From Burkholderiaceae bacterium (GTDB lineage: Bacteria > Pseudomonadota > Gammaproteobacteria > Burkholderiales > Burkholderiaceae): a DNA stretch of 64,000 nucleotides. Positions 53,867 through 62,245 of the stretch are shown here, in pieces. The position numbers and the translations under genes are program-made. Location: positions 81,970-145,969 of the forward strand of contig CANJBQ010000001.1 in the NCBI GenBank assembly GCA_947472645.1, given 5' to 3'. Below the pieces are notes generated by a model. The model saw only the letters and a list, made by a program, of their open reading frames with translations. It made no database searches and had not been told where the DNA came from. Position 1 is the stretch's first letter; each line of letters starts with the position of its first letter.

Positions 53867-55090
53867 TTTCCCATAGCGTAGCAAAATAAAACTGATCAAT
53901 AGCATTAAGGTTACTCCGGCGATCGCTAATGAGGCATGAATACCGATCATGCCACCAACGAGCCCAACAGTAATTCCGGAGCCAGCGCGAAGACCTAGAG
54001 ATGCCATGTTATAGAGGCCAATGACACGACCTCTAATCTCTGTAGGGGCATTGATTTGAACAATACTTTGTGCCATTGAGTTAAATGACAACTCAAAAAA
54101 TCCACATAATAGCAAGAGAGCTATCGCTAAATAATAATTTTGATTGATGGCAAAAGTGACTAATATAGAACACCAAGCGATTGCTAAAATAAGAGCAGTT
54201 CTTGGGTGAGGTCGCAAAAAGCCACGACTTTCTAGAACAATTCCAGCAATGAGAGCACCAGCCGCATCAGCGCCTAAAAGAAGGCTATATAAAAGACCTG
54301 GATCACCGTGCCCAAGGTCGTGAGCAAATCCAGGCATTTGCGCTTGATAGCCATTACCCACAAAAAACGAGGTCGCACCAGCTAATAAAATCATAGAAAC
54401 AATCGTACTTTTTCCAGAGATATCACGCATGGTTTGGATGATGTCCTGCAGTCCACGTACCGCGCGCTTGACGGGCTCAACACCTTTTCTAAATACTGGG
54501 CCATAAGGGGCTTTCCACAACCAAAGAATGGTTGGTAGGTATAAAAAGGCATTGATCACAAGACCATATTTGGGGCCAACCGCCAGCATGAGTCCAGCCC
54601 CGACAGCTGGACCAATCAGAAGCCCTAAATATCTAGCGCTAGCTAAGATGCGAATTGCGCTCGGCAAGATAGGAGCTTCGACAATGTCATACAACAGAAT
54701 TTGACTAACCGTATGCCATAAAACTCCCGCAAAACCATGTAGGACTAAAAGTACCATCGCATGCCATTGCTCTACAGTATCTGTAATAAATAAATAGGCC
54801 CAACCTAAAGAGCAAATGATAAATAAACCAATACCCACTTGAATCAATCTGCGGGGATCATATTTATCCGCAAGCGCTCCAGCAGGAACTGAAAAGAATA
54901 AAAAAGGCAACCAATGAGAAAGAACGGCAAATCCAGCAAGTTCTGGAGAGTGAAATTTTTGATACAGCACCCAGTAGCTGATAACGTGTTCAACGTTATC
55001 AGCCATCATGGCTAACATATAGGTTGCAACATGCCAGCGAAAGCCGACGAATTGAAATGCGGCAAATGCAGGGAGTTTTTGATTCGACAT
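53858..55090 (-). CDS. MFS transporter
   Basis: The 410-residue product has twelve hydrophobic segments and the MFS loop motif SVPAGALADKYDPRRLIQ between segments 2 and 3. It also has EIRGRVIGLYNMASLGLRAG in the second half, like the MFS_1/MFS_3 exporters. Substrate and direction are unknown. It lies 24 bases downstream of the LysR regulator gene on the same strand, so both may share a promoter at the divergent region at 56030-56137. It could import or export the compound handled by the genes to the right. Confidence 0.83.
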   Translation of the reverse strand: MSNQKLPAFAAFQFVGFRWHVATYMLAMMADNVEHVISYWVLYQKFHSPELAGFAVLSHWLPFLFFSVPAGALADKYDPRRLIQVGIGLFIICSLGWAYLFITDTVEQWHAMVLLVLHGFAGVLWHTVSQILLYDIVEAPILPSAIRILASARYLGLLIGPAVGAGLMLAVGPKYGLVINAFLYLPTILWLWKAPYGPVFRKGVEPVKRAVRGLQDIIQTMRDISGKSTIVSMILLAGATSFFVGNGYQAQMPGFAHDLGHGDPGLLYSLLLGADAAGALIAGIVLESRGFLRPHPRTALILAIAWCSILVTFAINQNYYLAIALLLLCGFFELSFNSMAQSIVQINAPTEIRGRVIGLYNMASLGLRAGSGITVGLVGGMIGIHASLAIAGVTLMLLISFILLRYGKSL

Positions 55091-55114
55091 AAGGACTTTT
55101 TCTAAAACACTATC

Positions 55115-56029
55115 TTAATGCTTCTTGCTCCATTCTTTTGTGAAAGCATCAGAAAGGGATAAGAATCTTTTCACCGTCAGCTTAGAGGCATTCTCACGAT
55201 AGGCAATACTTAGCGGTACTGTTAATGTGTGGTTGATATCAAACGTCTTATAGCTAACACTATCTGGTTGGATTGATTGCATCGACTTAGGAACAATGGC
55301 GATGCCAAGGCCCGATGCTACTAGGTGAATTGCACCAATAATACGGTAGACGATTTCGATCGACTTTGGTTCGAATCCAACACGCTGACATTCTTTTAAA
55401 AGATTCTCTTTGATGCCTGAGCCATTGACCTGTTGATAGAAAATAAAGTTTTCATCTTTTAGATCGATGAGTTTTAAGACCCCATTGGGTTTTGAACTGA
55501 GTGAGTGATTGATAGGAACAGCAATCACCATATCTTCTTTTAAAAGTTCGATACTAGCGATGCCTGGGTAGGGTTTGACGGATGATCTTGAAAAAGCGAT
55601 GTCAATTCTTTCTTGTTCAAGACCATTAATTAAGTCATGTGCGGCACCTTCCTCAATTTCAACAGATATTAGTGGAAAGGTCTCTCTAAACCTTCTAACC
55701 AGATCAGGCGTCATTTGATGCATAGACGCTGAGCTGGTGAATCCTAAACGAATGCTTCCTTCTTCACCCATCTCAAACCTTCTGATCCGCTGTATGGACT
55801 GTTCAGTACGAGCCAAGATATCTCTTGCATCTCCAAGAAAGACTTTGCCTGCCGGACTGAGCTCAATGCGGCGAGACTTTCGAATAAATAAAGAAACGCC
55901 TAACTCTTTCTCAAGTGATTGAATTTGTTGACTTAATGGTGGTTGTTGGATACCTAATTTTGAAGCCGCACGCGTCATATGTTCTTCTTCTGCGACGGTG
56001 ACAAAGTAACGTAAATGACGTAATTCCAT
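55115..56029 (-). CDS. LysR-type transcriptional regulator
   Basis: The 304-residue protein has the winged helix-turn-helix at residues 1-60 (RHLRYFVTVAEEEHMTRAAS, then GIQQPPLSQQIQSLEKELG) and a two-lobed co-inducer domain starting near residue 90 (IRLGFTSSASMHQMTPDLV). This matches LysR regulators of aromatic-acid pathways (CatR/BenM-like opening). It diverges from the monooxygenase gene at 56138, with a T-N11-A palindrome at 56045-56059 between them. By the usual rule for this family it should activate the divergent catabolic operon when its inducer is present. Confidence 0.92.
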   Translation of the reverse strand: MELRHLRYFVTVAEEEHMTRAASKLGIQQPPLSQQIQSLEKELGVSLFIRKSRRIELSPAGKVFLGDARDILARTEQSIQRIRRFEMGEEGSIRLGFTSSASMHQMTPDLVRRFRETFPLISVEIEEGAAHDLINGLEQERIDIAFSRSSVKPYPGIASIELLKEDMVIAVPINHSLSSKPNGVLKLIDLKDENFIFYQQVNGSGIKENLLKECQRVGFEPKSIEIVYRIIGAIHLVASGLGIAIVPKSMQSIQPDSVSYKTFDINHTLTVPLSIAYRENASKLTVKRFLSLSDAFTKEWSKKH

Positions 56030-56044
56030 ATTTTGTGGAAATCT

Positions 56045-56059
56045 ATACTTTAAAAGTAT
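56045..56059. promoter_or_regulatory. LysR-type regulator binding-site candidate
   Basis: ATACTTTAAAAGTAT at 56045-56059 is a perfect palindrome around one central base, with seven-base arms. It contains T46-N11-A58, the consensus LysR-family recognition form. It lies 16 bases upstream of the lysR start codon and 79 bases upstream of the monooxygenase gene, where a site for autoregulation and for activation of the divergent operon would be expected. Confidence 0.55.
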
Positions 56060-56137
56060 TAATTTAACACTTTTAGATATTAGACAAACTAAAATATATC
56101 AATTAAATTACTCCGAATACTTATTAAAGGAATACTC

Positions 56138-57397
56138 ATGGAAAAAGAGACGGAAGTCGCCATTATTGGTGGTGGTATTGGTGGTTTATTTCTGGCAATT
56201 AGTTTGCATCAAATTGGCATCAAGAGCAGAGTCTATGAGTCTGTCCAAGAGTTACTGCCGCTTGGCGCTGGAATTAATCTTCTGCCCCATGCTGTTCGTG
56301 AACTTGAAGAGTTAGGTTTATTACCTGCTTTAGACAAGGTGGGAATCCGTACCCAAGATGCCTCTTACTATAACCACCATGGTCAATTAATTTATAAAGA
56401 GCTAGTCGGTCAATCAGCTGGTTATAAATGGCCCCAATTTTCGATTCATCGCGGTGATTTACAAATGCTTTTATTCGAGGCCGCGAAAGAGCGCTTAGGT
56501 GAAGACTTTATTGTGATGAATCATAAATTTACTGGATATGATCAGGATGAACATGGGGTTACTTCACATTTTGTCAATCGTGATGGCGAGCCCTTACCAT
56601 CGGTTAGATCGTCTGTCATGATTGGTTGTGATGGAATTAATTCAGTATTACGCCATTTGATGTATCCCGATGAAGGTGAGCCGATTTATTCTGGATATAC
56701 GATTTGGCGGGGAGTTACTCCTTTCAAACCTTTCTTGAGTGGCGCAGATACGATACGAGCAGGATGGATGCCGGTCGGCAAGATCATGGTTTATCCCATC
56801 CGTAATAATATTGACAACGAAGGTAATCAGCTCATGAATTTTGTGGCCACACAAATTCGGCCAAAGCCTGATAAATGGAATTTCCATGGTGCGGCTAAGT
56901 TAGAAGATTTCTACGACGCATACGATAAGTGGGATTTTGATTGGTTAGACATTAAGGGGTTGTTAAAGAAAACCGAAAAATTTATGGTTTATCCGATGGT
57001 GGATCGAGACCCATTGCCGACTTGGACGGATGGACTTGTCACATTGATGGGGGACGCCGCACATCCTATGTACCCAAGAGGCTCTAATGGCGCTGGACAG
57101 ACTATCTTAGACGCGCGCTTTATAACAGGGGCTTTTAAGCGCCTTGGCGTTAATCAAACCGCTCTTCAAGAGTACGATAAAGAGCGAGTTGCTGCAACAG
57201 GTAAAGTCGTTCTGATGAACCGTGCAAATCCTCCTGATACTATTTTGAAGGTAGTATATGAGCGTACTGGTGGAAAACGTTTTAATAAGATTGAAGATGT
57301 GATTAGCGAGTCAGAACTGGAAGCAATTTTGAATGACTATAAAAATGTAGCAGGATTCCAGGTAAAACAATTAGATAAAAAGCCTGCATACGTTTAA
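56138..57397 (+). CDS. FAD-dependent aromatic-ring monooxygenase-like oxidoreductase
   Basis: The 419-residue enzyme belongs to the flavin monooxygenases of the 4-hydroxybenzoate/salicylate hydroxylase class. The FAD dinucleotide fold is VAIIGGGIGGLFLAISL (G-x-G-x-x-G at the N terminus). The second FAD motif is LVTLMGDAAHPMYPRGSNGA (G-D-A-x-H-P), and a DG-containing GCDGINSVLR lies between them. These enzymes hydroxylate, and sometimes decarboxylate, activated aromatic acids with NAD(P)H and oxygen. It is the first gene after the LysR promoter region, and AAAGGAAT precedes the ATG. The true substrate is not known; phenazine and salicylate hydroxylases are the nearest relatives by motif. Confidence 0.85.
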   Translation: MEKETEVAIIGGGIGGLFLAISLHQIGIKSRVYESVQELLPLGAGINLLPHAVRELEELGLLPALDKVGIRTQDASYYNHHGQLIYKELVGQSAGYKWPQFSIHRGDLQMLLFEAAKERLGEDFIVMNHKFTGYDQDEHGVTSHFVNRDGEPLPSVRSSVMIGCDGINSVLRHLMYPDEGEPIYSGYTIWRGVTPFKPFLSGADTIRAGWMPVGKIMVYPIRNNIDNEGNQLMNFVATQIRPKPDKWNFHGAAKLEDFYDAYDKWDFDWLDIKGLLKKTEKFMVYPMVDRDPLPTWTDGLVTLMGDAAHPMYPRGSNGAGQTILDARFITGAFKRLGVNQTALQEYDKERVAATGKVVLMNRANPPDTILKVVYERTGGKRFNKIEDVISESELEAILNDYKNVAGFQVKQLDKKPAYV

Positions 57398-57426
57398 GTG
57401 ATAATGAAATATTTGGAGGAGACCCA

Positions 57427-58332
57427 ATGAGTTTAAGTTTGAAATTGCCGGGATTAATCATCCCCCCTTTGACACCATTTAATGATCAACAGCAAGTTGA
57501 TTATCACTTATTACAAAGTGGTGTCAATTATGTAGTGGCAGACTGTAATGCGGCGATGGTCATTGCCGCTGGAGTTGAGGCGCAAGAATATCATTACTTA
57601 AAATTAGAAGAGCGTAAAGAACTCATCAAGAAAACGATTGAATTTGTGGACAAGAGATGTCCTGTGGCCGTAGGAATCTCACATCCTTCCTATAAGATTG
57701 CTATTGAGCTGGCTCATTACGCACAGGACCTAGGTGCAGAAGCAGTTCAGCTATTAGCTCCATTAAGAGCATTTGGTGGGGAGCCTTCACATCAAGAAAC
57801 TTTGGATTATTTTCAGGCAGTTTTAGACCAAATTAAAGTCCCAATGGTGTTGTATCTCAATTCCGGGCCAGGAGCAAATCCATCCATCCCAACAACGATT
57901 GCTTTATCGAAATTAAAAGGTATTGATTACATCAAAGAAAGTTCAAGAGATTTATCCAGAGTCTCACGGTTGGTCGCTGAGATTGAACTGGCGGGTCATG
58001 CAAAATACTTTACGACGATGCAAATGTTGTTAATTACATTGCAATTAGGTGGCTCAGGAGTAACGCTTCCTCCACCAGCAGCATATTTGGCGAATAAAGT
58101 GATTCAAGCTTTTATTAAAGGGGATCTTAAAGAGGCAACGCGTTTGCAATTACAGTTTGCTAGTTACCCAAATCGCTGGATGGGGCACGGACTTACCCCA
58201 ACGATGAAAGCATCGCTTAAACTAATGGGTCTTTCAGCGGGTGATCCTTATCCCCCGTATCCACCAATTCGTGGCGATGATTTAAATGCCTTAGAGGCTT
58301 ATCTCAAAACTACGGATTTCCCATTTAAGTGA
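57427..58332 (+). CDS. DapA-family (class I) aldolase/lyase
   Basis: The 301-residue product has the DHDPS/N-acetylneuraminate lyase barrel. Schiff-base lysine K170 lies in GIDYIKESSRD and tyrosine Y143 in MVLYLNSGPG, so an aldolase or lyase reaction via a 2-keto acid is likely. The G-T-T-G-E motif that in true dihydrodipicolinate synthase holds pyruvate's carboxylate reads AAGVEAQE here (residues 47-54). This is therefore probably not lysine biosynthesis DapA. GGAGGAG precedes the ATG. It follows the monooxygenase by 29 bases in the catabolic cluster, so it may cleave or hydrate a ring-opening product. Confidence 0.85.
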   Translation: MSLSLKLPGLIIPPLTPFNDQQQVDYHLLQSGVNYVVADCNAAMVIAAGVEAQEYHYLKLEERKELIKKTIEFVDKRCPVAVGISHPSYKIAIELAHYAQDLGAEAVQLLAPLRAFGGEPSHQETLDYFQAVLDQIKVPMVLYLNSGPGANPSIPTTIALSKLKGIDYIKESSRDLSRVSRLVAEIELAGHAKYFTTMQMLLITLQLGGSGVTLPPPAAYLANKVIQAFIKGDLKEATRLQLQFASYPNRWMGHGLTPTMKASLKLMGLSAGDPYPPYPPIRGDDLNALEAYLKTTDFPFK

Positions 58333-58342
58333 GGAGTTCGTT

Positions 58343-59311
58343 TTGAAGTTTGCGTTTCAATTAAAAAGTGTGTTGCTTAGCCTTGTTGCTTTTATTGGCT
58401 TGGCTCACGCCCAGTCAGATTACCCGAAGAAGCCCATCACCATCATCGTTCCATATGCCGTTGGCGGTGGGGCTGATCAAGTGGCGCGTTTTATTGGGCA
58501 ACAACTCAGTTTGCGAATTAAGCAAACTGTCATTATTGAAAATCGTGGTGGCGGCAGTAATACGATAGGTATGAACTTTGTAGCAAAAGCTTCTGCGGAT
58601 GGTTACACATTAGGTTTAGCCACGCCGACTTTCTTAATGACCCCCGCCATTATTAAAAATCATCCTTATGATCCTATAGGTGATTTCACTGGAGTGGCTT
58701 TATTTGCTGATGCCCCATTGGTCTTAGCAGTTAATCCAAAGCTTCCGGTTAAAACGATCAAAGATTTAGTTGATTACGGTAAAGCACACCCGAATCAACT
58801 GAATTGGGCATCGGGAGGCACCGCGTCAACTCAAGGTTTAGCAGGACTTCTTTTTGGGATGACTGCTGGCATTGAAACAACTCAGGTCCAATATAAAGGA
58901 AGTTCACAAGGCCTCAATGATTTATTGGGGGGTAGTGTGCAATTTATGTTTAATCCGATGCCTTCGATTATTCAACATGAGAGAAGTGGTAAATTAAGAA
59001 TTTTGGGTGTGGCTGGCACAGAAAAAATGACTAAATATCCTGAGTTTGCTTTGATTTCTGACACGTTACCAGGTTTTCATGCATCTGGTTGGTTTGGTTT
59101 TGTAGCACCCAAAGGGACACCAACAGCTGTTTTGGATATGCTCAATAAAGAGATTCAAGACATAGTTAAAGATCCAGCAAACCGTATAAGAATGGTCGAA
59201 GAAGGACTTGAACCACGCATGATGTCTCGTGATGTATTTAATAAAAATATGCATAATGAATTTATTAGGTACCAAAAGATTTTATCAACCCAAAATATTA
59301 TTAAAGAATAA
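58343..59311 (+). CDS. Bug-family (TctC-like) periplasmic solute-binding protein
   Basis: The 322-residue precursor has a signal peptide of about 22 residues ending AHAQSDYP and then the Bug pattern: PKKPITIIVPYAVGGGADQVAR, VIIENRGGGSNTIG, and the mid-protein TQVQYKGSSQGLNDLLGGSV. Bug proteins bind carboxylated compounds for tripartite tricarboxylate transporters or act as sensors. The start is TTG at 58343 with GAGGAG seven bases upstream. No tctA/tctB membrane genes lie nearby, so its transporter partner must be elsewhere, or the MFS proteins may serve instead. It lies between the aldolase and the GlcG-like gene. Confidence 0.9.
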   Translation: MKFAFQLKSVLLSLVAFIGLAHAQSDYPKKPITIIVPYAVGGGADQVARFIGQQLSLRIKQTVIIENRGGGSNTIGMNFVAKASADGYTLGLATPTFLMTPAIIKNHPYDPIGDFTGVALFADAPLVLAVNPKLPVKTIKDLVDYGKAHPNQLNWASGGTASTQGLAGLLFGMTAGIETTQVQYKGSSQGLNDLLGGSVQFMFNPMPSIIQHERSGKLRILGVAGTEKMTKYPEFALISDTLPGFHASGWFGFVAPKGTPTAVLDMLNKEIQDIVKDPANRIRMVEEGLEPRMMSRDVFNKNMHNEFIRYQKILSTQNIIKE

Positions 59312-59332
59312 ATTTATCAACTGGAGAAACAC

Positions 59333-59767
59333 ATGTTAACGATTAAAAGACTTTCCCTTGCTGAAGCCAAAATTTTGATTGACGGAGCCACTAAAAAATC
59401 GGTTGAAATGAATATTCCGATGTGTATTGCTGTGACCGATGAATCAGGACACATCATGGCCTTTGATCGTATGGACGGCGGCAAAGTAAGTAGTTCACCG
59501 ATTGCTATTGATAAAGCTTTTACTGGGGCAGTTGCTCGTAAAGGAACGCATGTTTATAACGAGTTGTGCCAACCAGGTAAATCGACATTTGGTATTCATG
59601 TCACCAATGGTGGCCATTTCAGTATTATTGGCGGCGGTTTGCCAGTCACTGTAGATGGTCAAATTGTTGGTGGTATTGGCCTTAGTTCAGGAACTGCTAC
59701 TGAAGATCAAGTCGTTGCAGAAGCTGCAGTGGCTTATTTTTATGAGAAAACGGGCTTTAAAGCATAG
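59333..59767 (+). CDS. GlcG/HbpS-family protein (DUF336)
   Basis: The 144-residue protein has the GlcG/HbpS layout: MNIPMCIAVTDESGHIMAFDRMDGG, then SSPIAIDKAFTGAVARKGTH, and the glycine-rich GGLPVTVDGQIVGGIGLSSGTATEDQVVA. Members occur beside catabolic genes for glycolate, propanediol and aromatic acids, and some bind heme or cobalamin; the role is not established. Its small size and central place in the cluster suggest an accessory protein for one of the pathway enzymes. CTGGAG lies nine bases before the ATG. Confidence 0.85.
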   Translation: MLTIKRLSLAEAKILIDGATKKSVEMNIPMCIAVTDESGHIMAFDRMDGGKVSSSPIAIDKAFTGAVARKGTHVYNELCQPGKSTFGIHVTNGGHFSIIGGGLPVTVDGQIVGGIGLSSGTATEDQVVAEAAVAYFYEKTGFKA

Positions 59768-59778
59768 AACATATAGAC

Positions 59779-60771
59779 ATGTCGAAACTTCAATTAACAT
59801 TAGCTTGCTGGAATTACGATCGAACACGAGCGTTAATGGAAGGCAGCATTGTTCCTGAGGGGGTCGATCTCAACTATTTAAGTTTGCCAGTTGAAGAAAT
59901 TTTTTATCGAACGCTGACTAATCAAGAGTTTGATGTCGCTGAATTGTCGATGTCATCTTATTTATTGTCTTTGCAAAAGCCTGAACGACCTTTTATTGCG
60001 ATACCTGTGTTTCCCTCCTGCGCCTTTCGTCATTCTGGAATCTTTATCAATACCAACTCAGGAATTAAAGAGCCTAAAGATTTAATTGGTAAAAGGGTAG
60101 GTACTCCCGAATATCAAATGACGGCGGCAGTTTGGATTCGGGGAATTTTGCAAGACACCTATGGCATTCCCTTTGATCAAGTAAATTACTTCACCGGCGG
60201 AGCAGAACAGCCAGGACGCAGTGAAAAAATTAAATTACAACTGCCTGCCAATATTAAGGTTCAGCCAATTGCACCACATCAAACTTTATCGAAAATGTTA
60301 CTTGATGGAGAAATTGATGCTTTGTATACAGCCCGAACTCCTTCTTGTTATAAAGATGGCCAAGGGCATATTCAACGACTTTTCCCAAATTATGGTGAAG
60401 TAGAACGTGAATATTATCGCCAAACTAAGATTTTCCCAATCATGCATGTGATTGCGATCAAGCGGAGCGTTTATGATGCACATCCATGGATTGCCATGTC
60501 TTTGTATAAAGCATTTTTAGCGTCACAAAAATTGGTATATCAAGACTTTAAAGAAACTGTTGTTTTGAAATCGATGTTTCCGTGGATGAACTATTACCTA
60601 GATCAAGTTAGAGATGAAATGGGCGAGGATTTTTGGCCTTGGAACATTCAAGGCACTCAACATAATTTAGAGAAACTCATGCATTACTCGGTTGAGCATG
60701 GACTTCTCAAAAAACCATTTGCGATGGAAGAAATCTTTGCCAAAGAGACTTTCAGCGGATTCAAGATTTAA
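59779..60771 (+). CDS. 4,5-dihydroxyphthalate decarboxylase-like protein
   Basis: The 330-residue soluble protein has the periplasmic-binding-protein-like fold of the 4,5-dihydroxyphthalate decarboxylase family: LQLTLACWNYDRTRALMEGS at the start, then EFDVAELSMSSYLLSL, and HSGIFINTNSGIKEPKDLIGKRVGTPEYQMT. It has no signal peptide, which favours a cytoplasmic enzyme over a transporter subunit. The phthalate enzyme removes a carboxyl group to give protocatechuate, but other members likely act on different hydroxylated aromatic dicarboxylates. It lies downstream of a hydroxylase and upstream of tcuAB, supporting a decarboxylation step. Confidence 0.78.
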   Translation: MSKLQLTLACWNYDRTRALMEGSIVPEGVDLNYLSLPVEEIFYRTLTNQEFDVAELSMSSYLLSLQKPERPFIAIPVFPSCAFRHSGIFINTNSGIKEPKDLIGKRVGTPEYQMTAAVWIRGILQDTYGIPFDQVNYFTGGAEQPGRSEKIKLQLPANIKVQPIAPHQTLSKMLLDGEIDALYTARTPSCYKDGQGHIQRLFPNYGEVEREYYRQTKIFPIMHVIAIKRSVYDAHPWIAMSLYKAFLASQKLVYQDFKETVVLKSMFPWMNYYLDQVRDEMGEDFWPWNIQGTQHNLEKLMHYSVEHGLLKKPFAMEEIFAKETFSGFKI

Positions 60772-60788
60772 TTTTCCCAAAAAGAGAC

Positions 60789-60816
60789 CTTTGAAAAAGG
60801 CTATAATTTTTCAAAG
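60789..60816. repeat. Inverted repeat between the decarboxylase-like gene and tcuA
   Basis: CTTTGAAAAA (60789-60798) and TTTTTCAAAG (60807-60816) are perfect inverted copies with an eight-base spacer containing most of a TATAAT. It lies 20 bases before tcuA. The following bases are A-rich, not T-rich, so it is not a plain terminator on the plus strand. It may be a promoter/operator for tcuAB or a hairpin separating message segments. Confidence 0.4.
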
Positions 60817-60835
60817 TAAAAAAATTAGGACTTAA

Positions 60836-62245
60836 ATGATTGATGTCATTGTTGTTGGTGGTGGCAATGCGGCTTTATGCGCTGCATTAACAGCTCGCGA
60901 AGCGGGAGTCTCTGTCATGATTCTCGAATCAGCCCCAAAAGAATGGCGCGGAGGAAACTCTGTGCATACTCGCAATTTGCGTTGTATGCATGATGCACCC
61001 CAGGATGTTCTTATCGAAGCTTATTCGGAAGAGGAGTTTTGGCAAGATTTATTGAAGGTGACGGGGGGCTTAACTAATGAAAAACTTGCGCGACTGGTTA
61101 TTCGTGGTACGTCAACAGTCCGCGATTGGATGCGCAAGCACGGCGTACATTTTCAGCCGTCGCTTTCTGGCACCTTACATGTCGCAAGAACTAATGCTTT
61201 TTTCATGGGTGGTGGTAAAGCGCTCGTTAATGCTTTTTATAGAAGCGCCGAAAAACTTGGGATACAAGTTCGCTATGAAGCAACCGTCAAAAAGGTTGTT
61301 GTACACGGTGGGCAATTTAATAGTTTAGTTCTAGAAAACGGTGAAGTACTCAAGGCAAAGTCTTGTGTGCTAGCTTGTGGTGGTTTTGAGTCGAACCGTG
61401 AATGGTTAAGAGAAGCTTGGGGTCAGAACGAGAATGGTGAGTGGCCAGCAGATAATTTCTTAATACGCGGTACACGATTTAATCGCGGTGATGTGTTGAA
61501 GAATTTATTAGACCAGGGGGTCGATCAAATTGGAGATCCCACCCAGGGTCATTGTGTTGCAATTGATGCACGGTCCCCTTTATACGATGGCGGTATTTGT
61601 ACGCGTCTTGATTGCGTCTCACTTGGGATTGTTGTTAATCAATTCGCTAAACGATTTTATGATGAAGGCGAGGATTTTTGGCCTAAGCGTTATGCGTTAT
61701 GGGGAAGATTAGTGGCGCTGCAACAGGGGCAAATCGCCTATTCGATTATTGACTCTAAGGCGATTGGTCGATTTATGCCACCAGTATTTCCGGCGATTAA
61801 GGGCAGCACGATTTCTGAAATTGCGCAGCAATTAAAGTTGGATGAAACGGCGCTTTTGCAAACCGTGAATGAATACAATCAAGCTTGCAAGGTAGGCACG
61901 TTCAACCATAACATCATGGATGATTGTCATACCGAAAATATAACACCTGAAAAAACACATTGGGCATTGCCGATTGATCAAGGCCCTTTTTATGCATATC
62001 CACTTCGTCCTGGTATTACCTTTACGTATTTGGGTTTAAAAACAGACGAAACCGCTGCAGTATTTTTTAATGAGCAAGCAAGCCCTAATTTATTCGTTGC
62101 AGGCGAATTAATGTCTGGTAATGTCTTGGGTAAAGGCTATACGGCTGGTGTTGGGATGTCGATTGGAACTATTTTTGGCAGGATTGCTGGGCAATCAGCA
62201 GCCGATGCGGTCAAACAGATGAAAGAAACTTATGCAACAGCTTAA
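60836..62245 (+). CDS. tcuA: FAD-dependent tricarballylate dehydrogenase
   Basis: TcuA oxidises tricarballylate to cis-aconitate; electrons leave through TcuB. The 469-residue flavoprotein has the FAD-binding start [19 protein letters not shown], then [32 protein letters not shown] and the fumarate reductase-like C-terminal region with [18 protein letters not shown]. The closing [20 protein letters not shown] is typical of the succinate dehydrogenase/fumarate reductase superfamily. Its gene overlaps tcuB by 14 bases. Here the pair sits in an apparent aromatic-acid cluster without tcuC, so a related tricarboxylate may be the substrate. Confidence 0.88.
   Translation: MIDVIVVGGGNAALCAALTAREAGVSVMILESAPKEWRGGNSVHTRNLRCMHDAPQDVLIEAYSEEEFWQDLLKVTGGLTNEKLARLVIRGTSTVRDWMRKHGVHFQPSLSGTLHVARTNAFFMGGGKALVNAFYRSAEKLGIQVRYEATVKKVVVHGGQFNSLVLENGEVLKAKSCVLACGGFESNREWLREAWGQNENGEWPADNFLIRGTRFNRGDVLKNLLDQGVDQIGDPTQGHCVAIDARSPLYDGGICTRLDCVSLGIVVNQFAKRFYDEGEDFWPKRYALWGRLVALQQGQIAYSIIDSKAIGRFMPPVFPAIKGSTISEIAQQLKLDETALLQTVNEYNQACKVGTFNHNIMDDCHTENITPEKTHWALPIDQGPFYAYPLRPGITFTYLGLKTDETAAVFFNEQASPNLFVAGELMSGNVLGKGYTAGVGMSIGTIFGRIAGQSAADAVKQMKETYATA

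Noticed and set aside
55367..55378. GGTTCGAATCC, like a tRNA T-loop
   Set aside because: It lies inside the LysR coding sequence, and no acceptor, anticodon or D-arm can be built around it on either strand.
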